In this document: positions 27,441-38,780 of the stretch, in pieces
Position numbering within the stretch: position 1 is the stretch's first letter
Layout: every line of letters begins with the position of its first letter
Source of the DNA: Microcebus murinus
Lineage: Eukaryota > Chordata > Mammalia > Primates > Cheirogaleidae
Direction of reading: 5' to 3'
DNA length: 64,000 bases
Assembly (NCBI RefSeq): GCF_040939455.1
Contig: NC_134119.1
Span: 13,566,501-13,630,500, forward strand
Translations under genes and position numbers: made by a program
The notes under the pieces: generated by a model
Database searches by the model: none
The model's input: the letters and a program-made list of their open reading frames with translations, nothing else
Told to the model about the DNA's origin: nothing

Positions 27441-29083
27441 GTCCAACTAAAAGCCCTGGACATTACTTATAAAACAAACATAAGAAGACTCTGAAAAGTG
27501 GAGAGAAGAAAGTGGAGACTTGGGATCTTGAGACCCCAAGAAGCAATGCAGTGGTGAGTTTACTAGGTTATTTTGCTTACTAAACCCCAGACTTGGAGCT
27601 GAAGAAGCAGGCAACCTGGCAATGCCAACAGGAAAAGACAAAAAAAAATCTCAAAAAACAACCAGAAATCTCCAACAACGTCCTAACCTCCTTGCTCTAC
27701 CCCCCACACCATGTCAGTGACCACACTTAAACTTTTACCCCATCTGGCAGCAATGAGGCACCCATTGCCCTCCCTGCTGTGGTGTTATCAGAAAAGGTCT
27801 AGTGGAGAATCAACACTGCCATTGTCACTACTTCCCAGCAGTACCGAGGACACCCTCTCTCCTCTAGTATCAATGGAAGCCATGCCGGGCACAAAAACAA
27901 GGCACTTCTGCCCTCCCAGCCAGGCAGGTGCCAGTAGAGGTAGAATGGGAAGCTGGAACTCCCACTACTTTGCAGCAGTAATGAGAACCCCCACCTCAGA
28001 TATGAACGGAGGCTAAGGTGGGAAACCTGGACTTCTACTTTCACTGGTAGCAACGAGGCGGCATCCCAACTTCCCTTGCCAGAGTGCTGACCGAAGTTAG
28101 CTAAAACAGAAGGTTTAAATGACAGCCAAAGTCTTATACTATAATACCCAAAATGTCCATGTTCTAAACAAAATTCATTCATCATATGAAGAACAAGGAA
28201 GATCTCAAACCAAATTTTAAGACAATAGATGCCAAATATTAAGATAACAGTGATAGAGATGTTAGAATTATGACAAAGATTTTAAAGCAGCCATTATAAA
28301 AATGCTTCAACAAGCAATCACAAACACATTTGAAAGAAATGAAAAAAGTAGAAAACCTCAACAAAGAAATAGAAAATATAAAAAAGAACAAAATAAAAAA
28401 ATTATAACTGAAAAATATTGCCATTAAAATAAAACCCCAATAGATGGGGTCAACAGTAGAATGGAAGGTTCAGAAGAATCAGTGAACTGGAAGATAAGAA
28501 CAATAGATATTACCCAATCTGCACAACAAAAAGAGACTATAGACTGAAAAGATAAATAGAGCTGCAGGGACATGGGGGTATTACAACAAAAGGTCTAACA
28601 TCTATGCCATCAGTTATGAAAGTAGAAGAATAAGAAGAATAAGAATAAGAAGGGTATAAAGTTATTTTAAAAAATAATGGCTGAAAACTTTCCAAATGTG
28701 GTAAAATAAATTAATTAATCTGCAGACCCAAGAAGCTGACTGAACTCCAAACAGGACAAATCAAAGGAATCCAGACCAAGACACATCATAGTCCAACTTC
28801 TAAAAACTAAAGACAAAGAAAAAACAATCTTGAAAGCAGTAAAATAGAAATGAATCTTACGGATACAGAAAAAACAATTCAAATGATAGCAGATTTCTCA
28901 CCAAGACCATGGAGGCCAGAAAGGTGCACATTTTTCAAGAAAAGACCAGAATTCTATATCCACTGAAAATATGCTTCAGGAATGAAAGGAAATTCAAGAC
29001 CCTCTCAGCTAAAGGAAAACTAAGAGAATCTGTTGCCAGTAGATCTACCCTAAAAGAATGACTAAAGAAAGTTCTTCGACAGA

Positions 29084-29377
29084 GGCCAGGCGCCGTGGCT
29101 CACACCTGTAATCCTAGCACTCTGGGAGGCTGAGGCAGGCGGATTGCTCGAGGTCAGGAGTTCAAAACCAGCCTGAGCAAGAGCAAGACCCCATCTCTAC
29201 TATAAATAGAAAGAAATTAATTGGCCAACTAATATATATAGGGAAAAAAATTAGCTGGGCATGGTGGCGCATGCCTGTAGTCCCAGCTACTCGGGAGGCT
29301 GAGGCAGGAGGATCACTTGAACCCAGGAGTTGAGGTTGCTGTGAGCTAGGCTGACACCACAGGACCCAGGCGACAAA
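29084..29377 (+). mobile_element. Alu, strepsirrhine-type, inserted in L1
   Basis: ggccaggcgccgtggctcac onward; linker variant aattaattggccaac. Target duplication aaagttcttcgacaga (29068-29083) and aaagttcttcaacaga (29528-29543). Confidence 0.95.
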
Positions 29378-29531
29378 GAGGAAAGGAAAGGGAAGGGAAA
29401 GGAAAGGAAAGGAAAGGAAAGGAAAGGAAAGGAAAGGAAAGGAAAGGAAAGGAAAGGAAAGGAAAGGAAAGGAAAGGAAAGGAAAGGAAAGGAAAGGAAA
29501 GGAAAGGAAAGGAAGAAAGAAAGAAAGAAAG
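29375..29531 (+). repeat. (GGAAA)n pentanucleotide repeat grown from an Alu tail
   Basis: 157 bases without a pyrimidine, about 25 GGAAA units then (GAAA)n. It lies between the Alu body and its distal target duplication. Confidence 0.97.
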
Positions 29532-29660
29532 TTCTTCAACAGAAACGATGTGATGAACAAAGGAATACTGGAACATCAGGAAGGAAGAAACAACACAGTG
29601 AACAAAAATACAAGTAAATGCAATAGCCTCTGACTCCTCTTGAGTTTTCTAAATTATGTT

Positions 29661-29900
29661 TGACAATTGAAGCAAAAATTACACCATTGCCTGATGGTTC
29701 TAGATGCACGTAAAGAAAATGTATGACGTTCCATACACGTAAAACAATGTATGTATGAAAACAATAATATTTTAAACAGAGTAAGGCAAAGAGACATGAG
29801 ATAAGTAAGGTTTCTACACTTCACTGGGATTGGTAAAATGACAATACAAGTAGACTACAATAAGTTATGTATATACAATGTAATACCTGGGGTAAGAACT
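29661..29900. other. AT-rich L1-like flank
   Basis: Probably L1-derived; no clear signature. Confidence 0.4.
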
Positions 29901-31250
29901 AAAAAAGCCATACAAACAATGAACCACTCAATTGAAAAATGGGCAAAGGACTTGGATAGACACTTCTCCAAAGAAGATATATGGGTGGCCAATAAGTACA
30001 TCAAAATATGCTAGACATCAATAATCATTAGAGAAGTGCACATCAAAATCACAATGAGATATCTCTTACACCCATTAGGGTAGCTATTAATAAAAAAAAA
30101 ACAAAAAACAAAAAAAAAACAAAAAACACCCAGAAAATAAGTGTTGATGAAGATGTGGTGAAATTGGAATCCTTGTGCACTGTTGATGGGACTGTAAAAT
30201 GGTATGGCATCGGTGTAAAACAGTATGGCCATTTTTCTAAAAACAAAAAAACCAAAACACAAGAAGCCTGTAGAATTCCCATATTATCCAGCAATTCCAC
30301 TTCAAGGTATATGCGCAAAAGAATTGAAAGCAGAGACTTAGACATATATTTGTATACCCCTTAGTTACAGCAGCACTATTCACAATTGCCAAAAGGTGGA
30401 AATAACCCAATGTCTTATCAACAAATGAACAGGTAAACAAAATATAGTACAGACATACAATGGATATTACTCAGTCTTAAAAAGGAAAGAAATCCTGACA
30501 CATGCTACAACATGGATGAAACTTGAAGACATTATGCTAAATGAAATAAGCTAGTCACAAAATGACAGATACTCTATGATTTCACTTATATGAGGTACTA
30601 GATTAATCAAATTAATAGAGACTTCTATGGGATTTCTAGAAGCTGGAGGAGGAGGAGGTGAGGTTATTTTGGAATGGATACAGAGTTTCAAATCTATAAA
30701 ACTTATAGGAAAAAAACCATAAGAAATTCTTTAGTATTTAGGGCTATGTAAATAGCCTAATCCCAAAAGCATGAGCCAAAGGAAAATTTGATAAATTTGA
30801 CTATGTCAAAATTAAAAATGTTTGTTCTGTGACAAACTGATAAGAGGGTGAAAAGCTACGGACTGGGAGAAATATTTGCAAATAATGTATCTGACAAAGG
30901 ACTAATAAAGATTTTCACAACTCAAGAGCAAAAAGCCAAATAATCCAATTAGAAAATGGGCAAACGATAGGAAGCAGTATCACCAGAAAGGATATATGGA
31001 TGGCAAATTAGCACATAAAAAGATGTTCAATATCATTAACCATTAGGGAAATATAAATTAATTATATTATAGATATAAATTATGCAATGAGATATCACCA
31101 TACCCCTCTCAGAATAGTTAAAATACAAAATAAGTGACACCACCAAAAGCTGGCAAGGATATGGAGAAACTAGATTATTTAATACGCTGCCGATGGCATT
31201 GTAAAACGGTGCAACCACTTTGGAAAACGGTTTGACAGTTTCTTAAAAGA
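29901..31250 (+). mobile_element. Two L1M ORF2 3' fragments
   Basis: Fragment one 29901-30760 (attgaaaaatgggcaaagg, atccagcaattccacttc, caccattcacaattgcc-like). Fragment two about 30770-31250 repeats an overlapping part (agaaaatgggcaaacg), so these are two insertions or a duplication. Both decayed. Confidence 0.8.
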
Positions 31251-31425
31251 CTAAGCACGCACCCCCACAGCTGCACCCCTGCACGTTTATCCAGAGGGAG
31301 CCACGAGGCCCCCTGCTCTCCAGTCTACAGGTGACTCCCGCGCCTTAGGAGGGATTAGAATCAGCACGGGCCATCCCACCCGAACACCCCAAGAGCCCTC
31401 GTGTCTCGCAGAGACTAGGCCGTCG

Positions 31426-31579
31426 CCCCACTTTCGGGCTCAGAGGCTGCTGCGCGGGGCCCCGCGGGTGGCTCTGCGGCGGGCAGAGTCAGGACCTGAA
31501 CCCCACCTTCGGGCTCAGAGGCTGCTGCGCGGGGCCCCGCGGGTGGCTCTGCGGCGGGCAGAGTCAGGACCTGAACCCA
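31426..31579. repeat. 75-bp tandem duplication (two copies)
   Basis: Copy 1 is 31426-31500 and copy 2 is 31501-31575, with a few bases of a third start. The copies differ at one position (ccccacTttcggg versus ccccacCttcggg). Each unit has a 14-bp perfect palindrome, cgcggggccccgcg, at 31453-31466 and 31528-31541. It is located about 375-525 bp upstream of the SLC13A3 ATG. Confidence 0.97.
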
Positions 31580-31949
31580 GGTAGCACTAGCCAGTGCCTC
31601 GAAACTCACATGGTCATTCGTTGTCGCCTCTCGGCAGGCGGGCGAACAGGGCCGAGAGGCTACGCGGGTCGCCGGGTCCCGCACCTGGGAAGGCGCCGCC
31701 GGGCTGAGCCCGAGGCCACGGCTGTCCTGGGCGGGCCGGCCCCGCTCCCCTGGTCCTTGGGGCCAACTTTTTCCAACTTTCCCGGGCCTCTCCGCCCAGT
31801 CCCCGGGGCGCAGGCACCACCCTTGTCCTCCGGGAGGAGCAGGAGGGGCGGGACCCCGAGGGCAGTCGCCTCCCCGGACCCTCCCCCAGGCTTTAAGCGC
31901 GCGGCCGGGCGCGCGGCGCGGTGGCCGGCGCGGCGGGGCGATCGCGCGG

Positions 31950-32060
31950 ATGGCGGCGCTGGCGGCGGCGGCCGGGAAGGTGTGGAGCGCGCGGCGGCGG
32001 CTGGTGCTGCTGCTCACGCCGCTCGCGCTGCTGCCCGCGGTCTTCTTCCTCCCGCCCAAG
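31950..32060 (+). CDS. SLC13A3: SLC13A3 (NaDC3) exon 1, coding part
   Basis: Encodes residues 1-37 of the high-affinity sodium-coupled dicarboxylate transporter NaDC3, which imports succinate, alpha-ketoglutarate and related dicarboxylates across the plasma membrane, notably at the basolateral side of kidney proximal tubule. The start MAALAAAAGKVWSARR matches human except one Gly for Lys, followed by the first hydrophobic helix (about 18-35). The exon ends AAG|gtaacg in phase 0. The ATG context is moderate (C at -3, G at +4). It sits in a CpG island, 25.9 kb before exon 2 and 21.9 kb after the TP53RK stop. Confidence 0.95.
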
Positions 32061-32260
32061 GTAACGCCTCCTCCGCCCGCGCCCCGGCCCGCCGCGGGCC
32101 TCTCCTCCCAGCCCGCGCAGGCTCCCCGACCCTCCTCTCCTTCTCCCCGCACCTGCCCCGGCCGCCGCGAACCGCTTGAACCCTCTTCCCCTCCCCGTGG
32201 CCCCTCGGAGCCCGAGGCTCACCCGGCCTCCTGGGTCTTCTCGCCCGAGCGGGAATGATT

Positions 32261-34323
32261 CTCTTCTGAGCTCTAGCTAGGTGCTTGGTGCTGTGGTGCA
32301 CGTTTCGCTGGACAGTCACCATGAACACATGATGCGTGCTAACCTGTGTGACCTGGGGCAAGTCCCTTAACCTCTCTGAACTTCATTTACTCATATGTTA
32401 AAATGGGGGCAGCGGTAGTGCCAACCCACAGGGCACTGGCGAATATAAATGAGGCATTATACGTAAATCTCCTGGAACTAAGCCTGGTACACAGTAAGTG
32501 CCGAATAAGCACTGGCTGGTCTTTTTCTGCACCGGGCCCTTCCGTGATGGGGGCAGCCAAGATTCCGTGAGTGCGTGGCTTTTTGCCTTTTGTGCATCAC
32601 CCACCTGATTCCATCCTTCCAACGCCCTTCAGAGGGGGATTATTTGCCCCATCTTCCATAGGAGAAAACCGATGCTCAGAGAGAGGAAGCGATTTGCTCA
32701 GAGTCACACAGCAAGTGACTGAGAGAATCCAACCCTGGTCTTTTCAGAATCCAGAGCCCAAGCTGTTTTCAGACTCTCGAAGAAAGTGATCCCTATGAGG
32801 TCAAAGGCTGCAGGTTGATGAGGACACCGGTGGGGGCTGGAGAGAGATGGCACTACAGTTCCCTGTGGGTCCCTCACCTGTGCCCGGACCACCCAGGGCA
32901 CCATGAGCAAGCACTAGGCTTGTGAGACAAGGCTACTGCCAGGAAGTTGCTTCCCCATCCCTCACCGAGATAGTCAACGTTCACTTAAGTAAAAGCGAAA
33001 AGAAGGTGTAATTTAGTGGTGCGTCACTCGGCACCCATCGGCTGAGAGCAGGGGCAGCTGCCTGGAGGAAGGAGCCCTCCTGGGCCCAGGGAGTAGGAAG
33101 GTGGCATCAGATGGTTCCGAGGAGACTCAGAGCTGGTACACAGCAAGTTCTTTTGTGAGGAATTTTCTAAGCGATCAGACTTTCTTGACATGGAAGGGAA
33201 CAAACAATAAATGATGGAATAAGAGGTAGGTCACCTTTTCAAACACCAGCCCATCCTGGGCCACTTGCTGACCTGCAGACCTTGGACCAACCTCCTTTCT
33301 TCTTTGGGTCTCAACTTTCTTCTCTGTAAAATGGAGCGATCACTGTGCTAGCTTCTGGGATTGGCGAGAGGGGTTGCGCAAGGCTTTGGGAACCGCGGTT
33401 GATGGAAGGATGGGTGGATCAGCCTTGACCGATTGTTGTCTCGGAGGAGGCCCAGGCAGAGCTCCAGGGAAGAAGGAATGGAGACACAGGGTCTCTATCC
33501 GCAGCAGGGGTTCTGATGGATTCTCGCTGCTCTGCCACCTAGCGAGGGCGTGAACCCCAAGTGTTCTAGGGCCTGGAGCGCATCCTATTTGAGGGGATCT
33601 CCTCAAGAAAAAGATACAGATTTACAAATATAAACTCCGGTACAGAACTTGGGAGAGGCTCTGAAGTTTAAGTTTCATCAGCTTCTTGGGGACTTCTTGT
33701 CCATATGACCCCAATGTGCGCGACCGGGTGGACGGAAGGGAGAGATGACAGCGAGTGCCCCTGTGACGCCCCCCTGCGATGGTGCCAGGCCCGATGAGGA
33801 AGGTGCTCTGTCGCCTGCTTAGCTCTTTCCCTGGGCGAGGCACCGTGCTGAGGGCTTGTCAGGAGTTGCCCGTATAATGTCCGCAAAGACCAGGGAGGCA
33901 GCTGCTGTTTGCATCCCTATTGGAAAGGGGGGGGGGATGGAAACTCAGCAAGGTTAGGTGACTTGCCCAAGGTCACACAGCAGGTACAGAGCCAGAATCG
34001 AGTCTATACTGCTAACGGCTGTGCCCAGCATGCTCTCCTTAGTTATCATTCTGTAAAAGCTGCCATGTGGGGACCCTTTGCGTGGCTCTAGATGTCACTG
34101 CCTTTTTAAGTGGCTGATAAACCAGGGCCTCCTCCAGGAGGCAGATCTGGCTGCTTGGAGCTATTGGCATGCCCGAAGCCCCTTGCCCGTATGGCAATAG
34201 TCATGTAATTATCAGTATCATATTCTCTGATCTTAAGAACTGACATGTTTCTCAACCTCATGTACAATATGAATAAAATGCATCCTTAGAAAACATTGCA
34301 AGTTTTGTTGATCTGTGACATAC
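32261..34323. other. Start of SLC13A3 intron 1; MIR-rich
   Basis: MIR pieces near 32335-32510 (+), 32620-32760 (-), 33285-33345 (+), 33840-34010 (-). A G9-type run at 33930. No gene. Confidence 0.6.
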
Positions 34324-34658
34324 CTTTATTTTTTATTTTTTTGAGACAGAGTCTCACTCTGTTGCCTGGACTAAAGTGCCGTGGCATCAGCCTAGCCTAC
34401 AGCAACCTCAAACTCCTGGGCTCAAGCGATCCTCCTGCCTCAGCCTCCCGAGTAGTTGGGACTACAGGCATGCGCCACCATGCCCGGCTCATTTTTTCTA
34501 TATATTTTTTTAGTTCACCAATTAATTTCTTTCTATTTATAGTAGAGATGGGGTCTCGCTCTTGCTCAGGCTGGTTTCGAACTCCTGACCTCGAGCGATC
34601 CTCCAGCCTCAGCCTCCCAGAACGCTAGGATTACAGGCGTGAGCCACCGCGCCAGGCC
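34324..34658 (-). mobile_element. Alu, strepsirrhine-type, with target-site duplication
   Basis: Reverse-strand Alu ending gccaccgcgccaggcc; tgatctgtgacatac at 34309-34323 and 34659-34673 flanks it perfectly (15 bp). Confidence 0.96.
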
Positions 34659-37539
34659 TGATCTGTGACATACATTTAAAGCAAACACAGTGGGTTTGCT
34701 ATGCACACAGAGCTTCAGGAGAATTCTTGTAATCTTAACCAGTCACTCGCTGTGACAGCCTCCCCAAGCAAAGGCTGGTGGTGTAACCTAGAAACATGCT
34801 CGCTATGCAAATGTGGCTTCAAGACAGATGTCCTCGGTGTCCACCCCCAGCCCCAACATCAGATTGCCACTTCTGAGCCTCTTCCACGTGAAAATTCTGG
34901 AGCTACCAATGCAGGTTGCATCGTACCTATCTATGGGTTCCTAAAAACTTTTGCGTAGTTGCAGATATATCAGATCGAGAAAGAAGTTGGAGATGTTTGG
35001 TCATTTGCCATTTGCTGGGTGGTTGAGTGAGGGACAGCCCCTTGTTGGGGCCCGGTTTTCCAGCCCGATGACAGCCACAGGCCGCTGCTGCTCTGATGTC
35101 CTGGGAGCCAGTGTGGCTGAGAGGGTTGGTCCTCGAGCTTCTGGTGACTGGTGAGCCATCTGCGGGGAGGCTGCAGTCAATCCACGGAGCGGATCCGGGA
35201 GGAATAATTCTTACATTATGGCCCCTGGCTCAGGAACGCTGTCAGCAGGGCTGAAAAGGAGTGGGCTGCCGCTCTGGAATGCGGTGGCTGCCATCCCCAG
35301 TGCCACCGGGGTTCCTGGCCCTTGCTGTGAAGAGTGCCCGAGGCTCAGGAAGGCAGGGTGCTGTCCAAGGGACCACCTCAAAGTTTTCCAAGAATGGCCA
35401 TCTCAAGGGCTGGAGATATGGCCGGGTGGCCTTAGACAGCTAGTGGGCACAGATGGGGCTGTGATGACGGGCTTTGCAAAGAAGCACCCGCCCCATATGT
35501 TTGCAGAGAAGTCTTGCCCCCTTTCCCATCTTGTACCCACCAGAGAAAACAGAGCAGGCCTGACAATCTGGCCAAGATGAGTTCTTAACAGTGGGTGCTC
35601 GACTCTAACGTGGCTTTCAGGAGGAAGAGTCTGGGGATATTCTAGGCAGGGCTGCTGCAGAGGGTTGTGCAGGTTGTGCACTGCACAAGGGGTCTTGAGG
35701 AGGCAAGAACCAACCTGAACTCCACATGCTGAGCTGTGCACCCTGTGCAGGGCTGGATCCACTTGAGGAACGGCCTCCTTTTCTAAGTTGCGCAAAGGTG
35801 TCACATGGGCTAGCTGCAGACTCGTTCTGGGGTGGTAATCTTTTAAGGGGATGGTAGGACACCTTTAAGGTCAGAGGCCCACTTTCTTGCCTCTGCCTAA
35901 TCATGAGCAGGTGCGTGACCAGGAAATGGTCCTTTCGTTCCCAGTGTGGAGGCTTTGGCATCAGAACTGGATTCTCACTCCACATACTTGCTCTGTGACT
36001 TTGGGCGAGTCATTTTACTTCTCTGGCCAAGTCATTTACTACTTACCTCAGTTTCTTCACTTAGGATATTGCCATAATATCATATTCCTTCCTGGTTGCA
36101 TTTGGGTTCAATGAAATAACACATTATGCCTGCACTATAAATTCATGCTTTTCAATTTAATGCCCAAGGTATATTTTAGCTCTCCCATTTTGCAGATGAG
36201 AAAACTGAGGCTCAGAGAAGTTAAATGATGAAAAGAGTATAGGGCTTAGAACTGGGCACACCTAGGTTTGGGTCTTGGCTTTGAAACCATGGAACAGGGG
36301 AGCCTGGGTTGCAGACTTTGAATTTATGAGCCTCAGTTTCCTCATTTGTGAAGTGGGGAGGACTCACACCCTCCCACAAAGGGCTGTTATGAAAATTAAG
36401 AGAAGATACAAAAGTCCGGCACAGCGTCTAGTACATAGTGGGTGTTTATAATAACTCAATAGCCACACATCTCTCCCACATTTGCAGATGCTTTTTATAT
36501 GCTATTTACATCGTAGCTAATCTATGCTTCACACTGGCCTTAAGAAGTACCAACAACGATCGTCCCCATTTTTTACAGATGTGGCAAGTGAGGCACAGAG
36601 AAGTTAAGTAATGTTCCCGAGGTCACACAGCTACTAAATATTACTTTGATCACTCCTCCCCCTCTCTTGGTCCTGGGTTTTGGAAGACAGGGTAGGCCAA
36701 CTTTTAGAGAGTCTTCCCCTAATAAGAGTCTCTCAGAAAACACCCGTGAGTCAGCCTCCATGGATCCAGCACTTTCTCTGGCTAGACACTGCCCAGTGCT
36801 TTCAACTTGAGTCGTCTCGTTGAACCTCAGAGAGCTCAGACATGGAATTTGCCCACGTGTACCCCAAGCTGGAGTGGCATCTGGTTTGATTCTGCACATC
36901 ACCCACTTAATTTTTGCCAGCTCTGCTCACCCACTCAGTATTATTTACTTAATTATATTCCTATTATTTACCTAAGTTTTCTACATTAATGCCTTATAGC
37001 CCCCCCTCCCTTTGTAAAAAACTTAAATACAATGACTGAAAAGGAGATTTTATGTTGGTACCATGTGCGGAAAACCAGGATCATAAATGATTAATAGAAG
37101 AAAACTAGTAATAAATAAATATTTAATGGTTAATTCTGACTGTGCACTGCTACCTACTTGAAGCCCAGGCAGGGCTTTAGACCTGCCCTCTCTTTGTGAC
37201 AAAAGGAGGGAAATCATTAAGTGAGGCGTTAAGGACAAGCTAGTACCAAACTTTGTTTTGGAAATAATGTGAAGGAAAAAAAGAATTAGACAGGCAGTAA
37301 CCTCAGTGTGTGATCCAAAGTCTTCTGGGATTGACCTTTTACGCCTCAAGGAGTGTTGGACTTGTGGCTTGGGTCAGCGCCTTGTCCGGGCATCCGTGAG
37401 GTTGGCTGCCAGCCCCAGCGCCTCAGTTTCCTCATCTGTATCCAGATGGCCTTCTTCCCACCATGGTGCTGGGCGGGCTGTTAGGCAAAGGAAGTCTCTG
37501 GCATGCGGTCAGCTGTGGTCAGCTGAACAGTGACGCGCC
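34659..37539. other. SLC13A3 intron 1; MIR-rich
   Basis: MIR pieces near 35960-36110, 36180-36240, 36245-36450, 36540-36640 and 37400-37445. 34690-35950 holds nothing I can name. Confidence 0.5.
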
Positions 37540-37990
37540 AGAGATGTCCAGTGTCCTACCCCCCGAATCTGTGCGCGTAACCTTATGTGGGAAGAGGGGC
37601 TTTGTGGACGTGATCGGGTGAAGGGGCTTGAGATGGGAGGAGTAACGTGCATTATCCTAGTGGACCCAGCGTCATTGCAAGGTTCTGTATAATCGGGATG
37701 CAGGAGGAGTCAGAGTCAGAAGGTGGTTTGATGATGGGAGCAGAGGGAGAGAAAGCAATGGGTTGTGCGGCCATGAGGCAAGGAATGCAGGAGGCCCCGG
37801 AAGCTGGGACGGGCAAGGAACTGTATTCTCTTCTGGAGCTTCTGGGAGGAACCAGCCCGGCCACCTTGCCCCTAGTTAGCCCAGTGAAAGCGATTTCAGA
37901 CTTCTGACCTCCAAAACTGTAAAAGAACACATTTGTGTTGTTAAAAGCCATTGCGTTTGGGGTAATTTGCTAGAGCAACCAGAGGCAATG
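37540..37990 (+). mobile_element. ERVL-MaLR (MLT1-type) LTR
   Basis: gtccagtgtcctaccccc, then gctttgtggacgtgatc, then cagacttctgacctccaaaac, then gtaatttgctagagcaacc; same family as 2838-3297. Confidence 0.75.
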
Positions 37991-38319
37991 GACACACGGC
38001 AGAACAGCGCCACCAGGTTCCCCCAGGAAGCAGTTGGGAAGTTTAGCCTTGTGTCTGCCTCTGAATTCCAGAGGACTAATCGCCCATCAGCCACAGATGT
38101 GTCCCGCCCTGGGGGCCTCTCGTGCCCTGGATGCAAAGCCCGGTTTGGTGAAAAAGGTCCAAGCTTTGGGCTTAATTGGATATGAGTCCATCTCTGGCCT
38201 CTGCCCCGATGAGTTGCATGATTCAGAAAGTCGTCGTCTCTCTGAACCTGTTTCCCCATCTGAGAAAATGGAGCTCTCCTTACTTCTTTCTTGGCAGAAA
38301 CTAGAAAACACGATCCTTG
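37991..38319. other. SLC13A3 intron 1; MIR fragment
   Basis: MIR-like text at 38150-38290 (gaacctgtttccccatctg). No gene. Confidence 0.5.
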
Positions 38320-38780
38320 CAATCTCCCGTGCTTTTCTCCTTTCTCACTACGCTTCAGCCTCACGGGCCTTCTTTTGTTTCTTCAAACCTGCCAAGCTTG
38401 CTCCTGTCTCGGGGCCTTTGCACTTGCTGTTCCCCTGGCACACTCTTGCGCCTGGTCTTCCGTGGCTGGGTGCTTCTCGTCATTGAGGTCTTAGCGCCAT
38501 GGTGCCTCCTCCTAGGAGTCCTCCTTGATGACCCCTTCTTAAGCACACTTGCCCTCCTCCCCCCACACATCACTCTCTAAAACAGCTTCCTGTTTCGTTT
38601 CCTTCATGGCATTTGTCCTGCTCTGCAAGTGTCATTCTTTTGTTCAGCATCTGCCTGTCCTGCTACGCTATGAGCAGCGTAAGGGAGGGCCCATGTCTGT
38701 CGCGTTTTCTGCAGCACCCTCAGAACTCAGATCAGTGACTGGCACACAGTAGGTGCTCAATAAGCAAACGCAGAATAAAT
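38320..38780 (+). mobile_element. L2 LINE 3' end
   Basis: cggggcctttgcacttgctg, then tccttgatgacccc, then ggcacacagtaggtgctcaa and aataaatgaat define an L2 3' region. Confidence 0.75.

Larger units (their letters stand above)
27441..29660 (+). mobile_element. L1M/HAL1 5' region and ORF1, split by an Alu
   Basis: 27700-28080 has repeated cagcagt..gaggcacc-like 5' UTR text. 28240-29083 carries ORF1 features (tgactgaactccaaacagg, accaagacacatcatag, caccaagaccatggaggcc). It resumes at 29544 after the Alu and its tail. Confidence 0.75.
31300..32260 (+). promoter_or_regulatory. CpG-island promoter of SLC13A3
   Basis: Dense CpG and GC-rich sequence covers exon 1. A GC box (ggggcgggac) lies at 31845-31854, about 100 bp before the ATG, and a weak TATA-like 'ctttaagcg' lies about 55 bp before the ATG. 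A 75-bp tandem duplication occupies 31426-31575 upstream. The island begins directly next to L1-derived DNA ending near 31250. Confidence 0.75.

Noticed and set aside
29378..29515. Regular short repeat that might suggest a CRISPR array
   Set aside because: Perfect 5-bp tandem units with no spacers, in a primate genome.
29162..29576. Reverse-strand open frames with repeated FLSFP units
   Set aside because: Product of the GGAAA repeat and the adjoining Alu.
24000..31250. Possible intact L1 coding frames
   Set aside because: All frames are broken into short pieces; the elements are old and dead.
31415..32222. Long reverse-strand open frames across the SLC13A3 promoter, including a repeated 25-residue block
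   Set aside because: CpG-island DNA is open in several frames; the repeat is the 75-bp tandem duplication, whose length happens to be a multiple of three.
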